Positions 46,701 to 55,700 of a stretch of 64,000 nt of DNA are shown piece after piece (the stretch's first letter is position 1; each line of letters opens with the position of its first letter). Below the pieces are notes generated by a model. It saw only the letters and a program-made list of their open reading frames with translations, was not told where the DNA came from and searched no databases. The translations under genes were made by a program, and so were the position numbers. Source of the stretch: Acanthopleuribacter pedis (GTDB lineage: Bacteria > Acidobacteriota > Holophagae > Acanthopleuribacterales > Acanthopleuribacteraceae); NCBI RefSeq assembly GCF_017377855.1, contig NZ_JAFREP010000003.1:479467-543466 (forward strand), in the 5' to 3' direction.

Positions 46701-49700
46701 GCCGAAACCCAAGCCGACCTTTCAGGCGCGGCCGTTGCTCGCCGTGAAGCCCGCGGCGAACGCCGGTGCGTCAACATCCGCGCGGGACATGCCGATTGCC
46801 GTGATCGGTAGGAGCGGCCGTTTTCCCGGTTCCAAGAACCTCGACGCCTTCTGGGCGAACCTGGCCGACAACCGCGACTTAATCACCCGCGTGCCCGCCG
46901 ACCGCTGGGACTGGCGCGCCTACGACGGCGATCCCACGGCCGAAATCGGCAAAACCCGCGCCCACCACGGCGGCTTCATCGACGGTGTCGCCGATTTTGA
47001 TCCGCGTTTCTTCGGGATTGCCCCGCGCGAAGCCGCGTTTATGGATCCCCAATTCCGCCTGTTCCTGCAAACCGTTTGGGCCGCGATTGAAGATGCCGGC
47101 TACGGGCCGGGCGCGCTTTCCGGCAGCAAAACCGGCGTCTTTGTCGGGGTGACCACCCGCGATTACGCCGAGCTGTTGCAGCAGTCCGCGCAGCCCGCGC
47201 TTGCGCTCGGCGGTTCGGTCTTGTTCCACGGGGCGATTCCCAACCGCATCTCCTACCTGCTCAACCTGCACGGGGTGAGTGAAGCCGTCGACACCGCCTG
47301 TTCCAGTTCGTTGGTTGCGCTACACCGCGCCGTCGAAAGCATGCGCCAGGGGAGTTCGGAGGCTGCTTTGGTGGGTGGCGTCAATGTGATGTTGAGCCCG
47401 ACCGTCACCCTGAACACCAGCCAAGCCGGTATTCTGGCCGCGGATGGGCGCTGCAAAACCTTTGACAAACGCGCCGACGGTTACACCCGCGGGGAAGGGG
47501 TCGGCGCCGTGTTCCTCAAACCCTTGGCCCGTGCCGAGGCCGACGGCGACCGCATCATCGCCGTGATCCGCGGGAGTGCCGTAAACCACGGTGGTCGCGC
47601 CGCCTCGCCGACCGCACCCAATCCCGTCGCCCAAGAACGTTTGCTAAACGAGGCCTGGACCCGTGCCGGCGTGGATCCGGCCGGCATATCTTACCTCGAG
47701 GCCCACGGGACCGGCACCGAACTGGGCGATCCCATCGAGATCAACGGCATCAAAGCCGCTTTTCGCAAGCGTTACGCCGACTTGGGCCAAACGCCGCCGG
47801 CCGAGGCCCACTGTGGGGTCGGCTCGGTGAAAACCAACATTGGGCATACCGAGGCCGCCGCCGGCATTGCCGGCATCATGAAAGTATTGTTGATGATGGA
47901 ACAGGGCACCATTCCCGGCAACGTCCACCTGCAAGAAGCCAACCCCTACCTCGACCTGCGCGACAGCCCGCTTTATCTGGCCAAAGAAACCCAACCCTGG
48001 CGTACCGAACCCGGTGTGCCGCGCCGCGCCGGCGTGAGCAGCTTCGGCATCGGCGGCGCCAACGCCCACGTCCTCTTGGAAGCCTACCCCGCGCCCGCGC
48101 CGAGCCCGCAAAACGGCCCGGTTCTGGTGCTGCTCTCCGCGAAAACGGAGGACGCCTTGTGCCGGGCGGCCAAGCTGCTGCGCGATTTTTGTCGGGACCA
48201 GGCGCCGTCTCTGGCCGATGTCGCCTATACGTTGCAAATCGGCCGTGACGCCATGGACGAACGCCTGGCCCTGGTCGTGTCCTCGCAACAAGAATTAGAC
48301 GCCGGCTTGCAGGCCTACCTTGAGCACCGCGAATCGTCCTACCTGTGGTGTGGCAAAAGCCATGGCAACCCGCCGCAAGGTCCGACGCGGACCTTGGCCG
48401 AACAGGCCGCCCACTGGGTGCAAGGGGGCGCCGTCGACTGGCGCGCGCTTCACGGCGGTGTCCGCTTGAACCGCATGAGCCTGCCGACTTACCCGTTTGC
48501 CGAGGAGCGGTATTGGTTGCCGGAAACGCCGCCTTCGCTGCCGGATGCCGTGGTTCCCGCCGAGCAACCCGAGGCACGTGCCGCTGTTGACGAAAAGCCG
48601 GGCGCCCCGGCGGCGGACGCCATGATCGAGGATGTGATTAGCCTGCGCCCCACCTGGCTTGAAGCCACCGAACCTTTGTTGCCGTCGCCCGTGCCCGACC
48701 GGCAGGCCTCGGTGCTACTTGTCGGCGGCAGCGCCGCCCAACGCGAAGCCGTGCAAACACGGCTTCCCCACTGCGTCCAACTGAGCGTTGATCGCCGTCA
48801 CCAACCGGCTGACCTCGTCGCCGCCTTGGCCAACCTCGACCGCTTTGACCACGTCGTTTGGATCGCACCGCCGTCCTATCTCGATGCCATCGCCGAACCC
48901 GCGATGATCGAAGCCCAACAGGACGGCGTGATCGCCTTGTTCCGCTTGGTCAAGGCCCTGCTTGCCCATGACTATGGCAAGGCGCGTTTGGGCTGGACGC
49001 TGGTTACCTTTGCGACCCAGGCCGTCGACGACGAGGAAGCCCTCAATCCAACCCATGCCGGTATCCACGGTTTCGCCGGCACCATGGCCAAAGAGGTTCC
49101 CCACTGGCAGGTGCGTGTTGTTGATTTGAGTCCGGCCGACACCGCGTTCCCGGACGATCTTTTCCGCTTGCCCTTTGATGACGACGGCGACGGCCGCGCC
49201 TACCGCAACGGCGTCTGGTGGCGTGCCACGCGGCAGCCGATGCTGCCGGCGCCCGCCGCCCGTTCACCCTACCGGAGCCGCGGCGTCTACGTGGTGATCG
49301 GCGGCGCGGGTGGGATTGGCGAAGCTTGGACCCGCGACATGATCGCACGCTTTGGCGCGCGCGTCGTTTGGCTCGGTCGCCGTGCCGCCGATGCCGCAAT
49401 CGCCGCCAAAACCGCCGCGCTCGGGATGTTCGGACCCGAACCCTTGTATCTCCAAGCCGACGCCGCCGACTACGACGCCTTATCCGCCGCCGCCGCAACC
49501 GTGCGGCAACGCTTCGGTGCTGTTCACGGGGTGGTCCACGCCGCCTTGGTCCTGCGCGACAAGAGTTTGGCGAATATGGACGAAGCCGATTTTCGCCTCG
49601 GGCTCGCCGCCAAAATCGACGTCTCGGTGAACCTGGCCCGCGTTTTCCAACAGGATGCGCTCGATTTTGCCCTCTTTTTCTCCTCGATGAGTGCCTTCCT

Positions 49701-52700
49701 CAAAACCGCGGGCCAGTGCAATTACACCGCCGGTTGCGTGTTCAAGGACAGCTTCGCCCGGCAACTGGATCACGCCTGGACCGCCCGCGTGCGCGTCATC
49801 AACTGGGGTTATTGGGGCAGCGTCGGCGTTGCCACCGACGCCTTTTACCAGGAGCGCATGCGCGCGGAAGGCGCCGGCTCCATCGAACCCGGGGAGGCCT
49901 GGCCCGCGTTGGAATCGCTGTTGATGAGCAAGCATCCGCAACGGGCGTTGATGAAACGGCTGCGACCCGTTCTTCCTGAGTCGCTACAAACGCCCCAAGC
50001 AGCACGGCAAACTTCGGCGCCGGCCACGGCGCGCGGCGCCTCTGTTGCGGCCGTTCAGCACCAATTGGCCGAAATCGTGCGCGAGCTGCTCCTGCTGCGC
50101 CCGGAACACGCGCTGGCGGGCGATGCGGTTTTTTCCGATTTGGGGCTCGACTCCATCAGTTCCGTGCGCTTTATCCGCACCTTGTCGGCACACTTTGACC
50201 TTTCGCTGCCGGAAACCCTAATCTACGACTGTCCCACCATCGACAGCATGGCCGAACACTTGGCCGGCTTGCTGCCCGCGACCCCGCTTGATGCCGAGCC
50301 CCTGCCCGCGCCGGCATCAGCCGCCGCGGGTTCCCCATTCGGCGCCCATCTCGGTGCATTGATGCAGCAGTACCCCGAGTTGGTGCCGCTCCAAATCGAA
50401 GGGGCGGGGCCGATCTTGTTCTGCTTCGGACCCATGTCCGGCGATGTCGGCGTTTACAGCAAACTGGCCGAGGCGGCGGACCAGCGCTTTCGCGTCGTCG
50501 GCTTGCGCGCCCGAGGGTTCCTGACCGAGGCCGCGCCTTTGACCGATCTGCCTGCCATGGGTGCGGTCTACGCCGACATCATCCGCGCCGTGGATCCCGA
50601 CGGCCCCTACCATCTGTTCGGCGGCTCCGTCGGCGGCACCATCGCCTATGAAACCACGCGCCACCTGCAACAGGGTGGGGGCAACGTTCAAACCTTGCTG
50701 CTTGCAGAATCGCCGTTGATTGCCGTGGATGCCGACGCGGCTCCTTGGACCACGGACGAAACCGCCAACCTGATCATGAATGCCAACTTCCTGCTGATCC
50801 ACGGGTTGCACGCCGATCCCGCCTTCCGCGCGCGCAAACAGCGCGGCGAAGTGTCCCTCGCCGATTTGATGGTAACCCCGGCCCTGGTCGCGGAAACGCC
50901 GGCCGCGGATACCGCGAAGGAAACCTTGGTCGACCGCCTGGTGCGCCTGATTCGCGCACGCGGTGTCGCGCGGGACGCGGACGATTTGCGTCAACGCCTG
51001 GCCTCCATGGCGGCGACCCACCTCGCCAACCTCGATGCCTTTAACCGCTACCGCGCCCTGCCCTTGCCCTTCCCGCGCCGGGTCCAGGCGCTTTTGTTCC
51101 GCACCCGCACCGCCTTCGCCACCTCGGACGCCGTTTACAATCCCGATTACCTGGTCAATATCCAGCGCGAACGCGGCGGTTTTGCCCATTACCTGCAAGA
51201 CTGGCAACGGGTTTTGCCACACATGGGCACCATGCTCGTCGACGGCGACAACCACTTCGATCTGCTCAGCACCCGCACCACCGTGCGCCACATGGCCGAC
51301 CTGATCGCGCAAATGATGGGGGTGGCCGCCCACCAACTTCGCCAAAACAAGGCCCGCGCCGCGATGCAAACCCAACCGCAACCAAGCGAAGCGCCCGCCC
51401 CGACGCCGAACCACGGGCCGACGTCCGCCGCAAGCGAGGACCGCCGCATCGCCGTGATCGGCATTGCGGCAAAGTTCCCTGGTGCCGACGACGCGTCCGC
51501 CTTTTGGCAACTGCTCAACGGGGATCGCTCCGCCCTCGGCCCCGTTCCCGCCGAACGGGGCTGGGATCAGTGGTCGCCATCCGGCGCCGGCGATGTCGTC
51601 GGTGGTTTCCTCGAGGACATCGCCGCCTTCGATCCGCTGTTCTTCAAAATCGCGCCCAACGAAGCCGCTCACATGGATCCGAGCGAACGGTTGTTCCTGC
51701 AATCGGCCTGGCATGCCTTGGAAGACGCCGGCATCGACCCTACCGCCCTCGCCGGCAAACGCTGGGGCGTTTACTGCGGTGGCGGCGGCGACTACACCCT
51801 GCGGCTCCAACAAACGCTGGGGGTTTCGCCCCACGTTACCAGCAGCACCCTACCCGGTCGCGTGTCCTACGCGCTGAACCTCACCGGACCTTCCATGGCG
51901 GTGGATGTCGGTTGCAGCTCCTCACTAACCGCCGTCGCCCAAGCCTGTGACCACCTCCTGCTCGGCCATTGCGAAGCCGCCGTCGTCGGCGGGGTCTCCA
52001 TTTCCAGCACGCCCAACTTGGCGATTGCCTCCGCCTCGCTGCTGGCGCCGGACGGCGTCGGGCGCGCGCTCGCAGCCTCGGCGCAAGGCATGGTACCCGG
52101 CGAAGGGGTCGGGGTGGTGGTGCTCAAACGCCTCGACCGCGCGCGCGCCGACGGTGATCCCATCCACGGCGTCATTGAAGGTTGGGCCGTCAACAACAAC
52201 GGCTTAACCAACGGGATGGCCGCGCCCAGCGTCGCCGGTTGGACCGATCTGCTCGAGCAGGCCTACCGACGCGCCGGCGTTTCACCCAAGGACATTGGTT
52301 TTGTGGAAGCCAACGCCAACGGCACCCCGCTCGGCGACCGCATGGAAGTGCAGGCGCTGCAGCAGGTGTACCGCGCGGCCGGGGTGCCCGCCGGCGCCTG
52401 TGTACTCGGCAGCGTGGAAAACCACATCGGCCACGCCTGGCAATGCTCGGGGCTGGCCCATCTCATCAAAGCCTTGCTGGCCCTCAAACACCAAAGCATC
52501 CCGGCGACCTTGTTGCGACAAGGCGGACCCGACCCCGACCTGTTCCCCGCGCACGCGCCCCTCCATGTCCCGGCCGTCAACCAATCCTGGCCAAGCGACG
52601 GCGTTTTGCGCCGCGCCGCGGTGAGTTCGCTGGGCGCCGCCGGCAGCGGCGTCCACATGGTGCTTGCCGAGGCGCCCCGGCGGACAACGCCCAGCGCGCC

Positions 52701-55700
52701 ACCGCCCGCGCTTCCGCCCCTGCTGCTCTCGGCCGACACCGACGAAGCCTTGCAACGCCGTTGCGGCGATCTGGCCGCCTGGCTCGCGGCTCAGGCGGAA
52801 CCCGTCAACCTCGCCGATGTCGCGCTAAACCTGCTGCGTCGCACCCCGATGCGCGAACGCCGCGCCTTGGTCGTCGACGATCCCGTCGCCTTGGAGCAGG
52901 TGTTGCGCAACCTCGCCGATGGACAACTTCCCGCGGGCGTTTTACACGGCACCGCGTCGTCCCAAAACGATCCCATCCTCGCCGTGCTCGCCAAAACCGC
53001 CACCCGGCAGTGGGCCGCCGAACCCGGCCGCGACGCCGCTCTGCTGCTCGCCGATGTGTTTGTGCGTGGCGATGCCGCATCGGTTCAGGCCTGTTTTGCC
53101 GAACATCCGCCGGCCCATCTGTCCCTCCCGGGTTATCCGTTCGCACGGCGGCATTGTTGGTTGGCCGCGCCGCGGGGTGGGGAAGCGGTCGCGGAACCCG
53201 CCGGCGACACCCATTCCGAAAATGAACCTTTGAAGGCACTGCTGGGTGTGCTCCACGAGATCACCGGCCTCGCACCCACCGAGGTTGATCCCAACCGCGC
53301 CTGGGGTTCCTTCGGCATGGACTCGCTGATGAACATGCGCTTGCTGGCACGGCTCAACGAAGATTTCGACCTGGAACTGCACATCGCCGACCTGCTTGAA
53401 TTTCACAACCCACGCCTGCTGGCCGGGCACCTCGCCGCCGCCGAACCCGCGCCCGAGGCAAGCACCCCGCCTCCCGCCGGCGACACCTTCGACGATGCCG
53501 ATCACTGGGTCGCTCGGCGCCTCAACCCCATGCCGAGCGGCATGCACCTGTTGCGGGTGCCCATTAACGGCAAACACGCCGCCGCCGATCCCGACCAGGA
53601 TCCGCTCGCACCTTTGCTCGCCGCCGGGATTGCTGTTTACCACGCCGGCGACCAACTGTGCCTCGTGGCGCACCAGACCGTTGATCTGAACCGTCGGCTC
53701 GCGGATCTCGAACCCGGTGCCGTCGCGCAATTGGCGATGCGGCTTGAACCCGATAGCTTGGTCGCGCCCGTTTCGCAGGAACAACAGCGTAACTTGGTCC
53801 ACTCCGAGCAATTGGGTTTGACCTCCTGGAACGTGCAACATCTTTTCACCCTCGCCGACCAACACCTGGCTCGCGACCTGTTACAAGCGGCGGTTGACCA
53901 GGTGGTTGCGGCGCAAGATGCACCGCGCACCCATTTCCAACCGCTCGGCAATCGCTGGTGTCAGGTCGTGTCGCCCGAGAAACGCATTCCGATCCAAGAA
54001 GTGGCCGTCGACAGTTTGTTCGCGTTCCAAACCCAGCTCGCCCGGCAACGGCTCCAACCCATCGACGTCCAGGGTGATTCGCTGTTCACCTTGTGGTTGG
54101 CGCGGGTTGACGGCGCCGCCCACTTGGGCATGGTCGTCCACCACGCCCTTGCCGACGCCTTCACCTGCACGCTGTTGTTCCGCCAAATCCAAGCAAGCTA
54201 CGACGCCTTGCGCGCCGGGGCGGATCCGCGGCAACCGGAACACGAACCCTACTGGTTGTACAGTTTGCGGCAATGGGACACGCGGTCCTTCCGCGCCGAG
54301 GGCACCCGCCGTTTTTGGCGGAACCTTTTGGGTGACAAGACGCTCGCCATGCGCCTGCCCTACGCGCGCGATCCCCGCGCCCTGACCCTTGAGGAACGCG
54401 ACGCCGGCGCCACCTTCACGCGAACACTAACCGATGAAGACACCCGGCTGTTGCGAAGCTTTTGTGCCGAACACGACCTCACCCTGACCCATGTATTTAG
54501 CGGCGCCCTCGCCCTCGTGCTCGCTCGCGCCATGGACAACCCCCAACCCGTGCTGCAGTTTTTCCATAGCTTGCGGGACCGAACCCCGCTGTTGCAAACC
54601 CTGGGCGAGTTCACCAACATCCTGTTTTTGCCCTTAACCATTGATCCAGGCCACACCGTGCTGGAACTGTTCCAGTCCGTGAAAAGTGAAAGCTTGGCGT
54701 GTCTGCGTCACGGAAAAACCGCCTTTGATCCTTTGCTGGAACAGGTGGGTTTGCCCGATCTCGAAGCCTTCCATCGCCAGTTGGGCGAGGTCGTGTTGGA
54801 CAGTGCCGATATCGACAGCGGTACCCAAAGCGGTGTCGGCGAAAAGGGGCACAGTCGCCAGGGCGAGGTTCCGGCCGAACTGAGCGACGCCGTGTTCGAG
54901 ATGCCCGCCACCGCCACCTTGTTCTACCAAATCCTGCGGGTCGACGGTGCCGTCCATCTGGTTTGCGCCTACCGCGCCCACTGTTTTGCCGCGCGGACCA
55001 TGCGGGACCTGGCCGCGCTGATCATCCGCCTGGTGCGTGCCCTCCTCGCCGCACCGGAGCAGCCCGTTTCAAGGCTGGTCGCTGATTTCGAAGAACCCTT
55101 TGCCGCCTTGAAAACCGCCGCCGCGGTTTACCCGCCCCTGTCGGAACCGCCCAAACGCCGCACCTTTTTTCCCGAATGCCAGCGTTTGAACCCGGTTCGT
55201 TCCGGGCGACCCGTGTTTTGGGTTCACGGCGGTTTGGGCGGGGTTGAGGGTTACCAGGCCGTTGCCCAGCACAGCGCGCGCCCCTTCTACGGCATTCAGG
55301 CGCGTGGCTGGATGACCGACGCCGCGCCCATCCACGGCGTTGCCGCCATGGCCGAACACTACGTCCACATCGTGCAAAACCTGCAGCCGACCGGCGACAT
55401 TGACCTGGGCGGTTATTCCTTCGGGGGTTTGCTGGCCTATGAAATGACCCGGTTGTTGCAGCAGCAAGGACGCCGCGTGGCGTCCATCGTGATGCTTGAC
55501 ACCTTGGACAGCACCCACACCGAGCCCAACCCGGACCAACACAAACTGGCGCTGTTCCACGCCGTCAACGCCGCGCTCGGCGCGAGCATTGCCGACCAAC
55601 CGGAACGTTTGGCGCAAACCCTCATTCATTGCGACGCCGTCGACCCCGACGTCTCGGAGCAAGACTTCTTGGAAAGCTTGCTGCAGCTCGCAGCGGCGCG

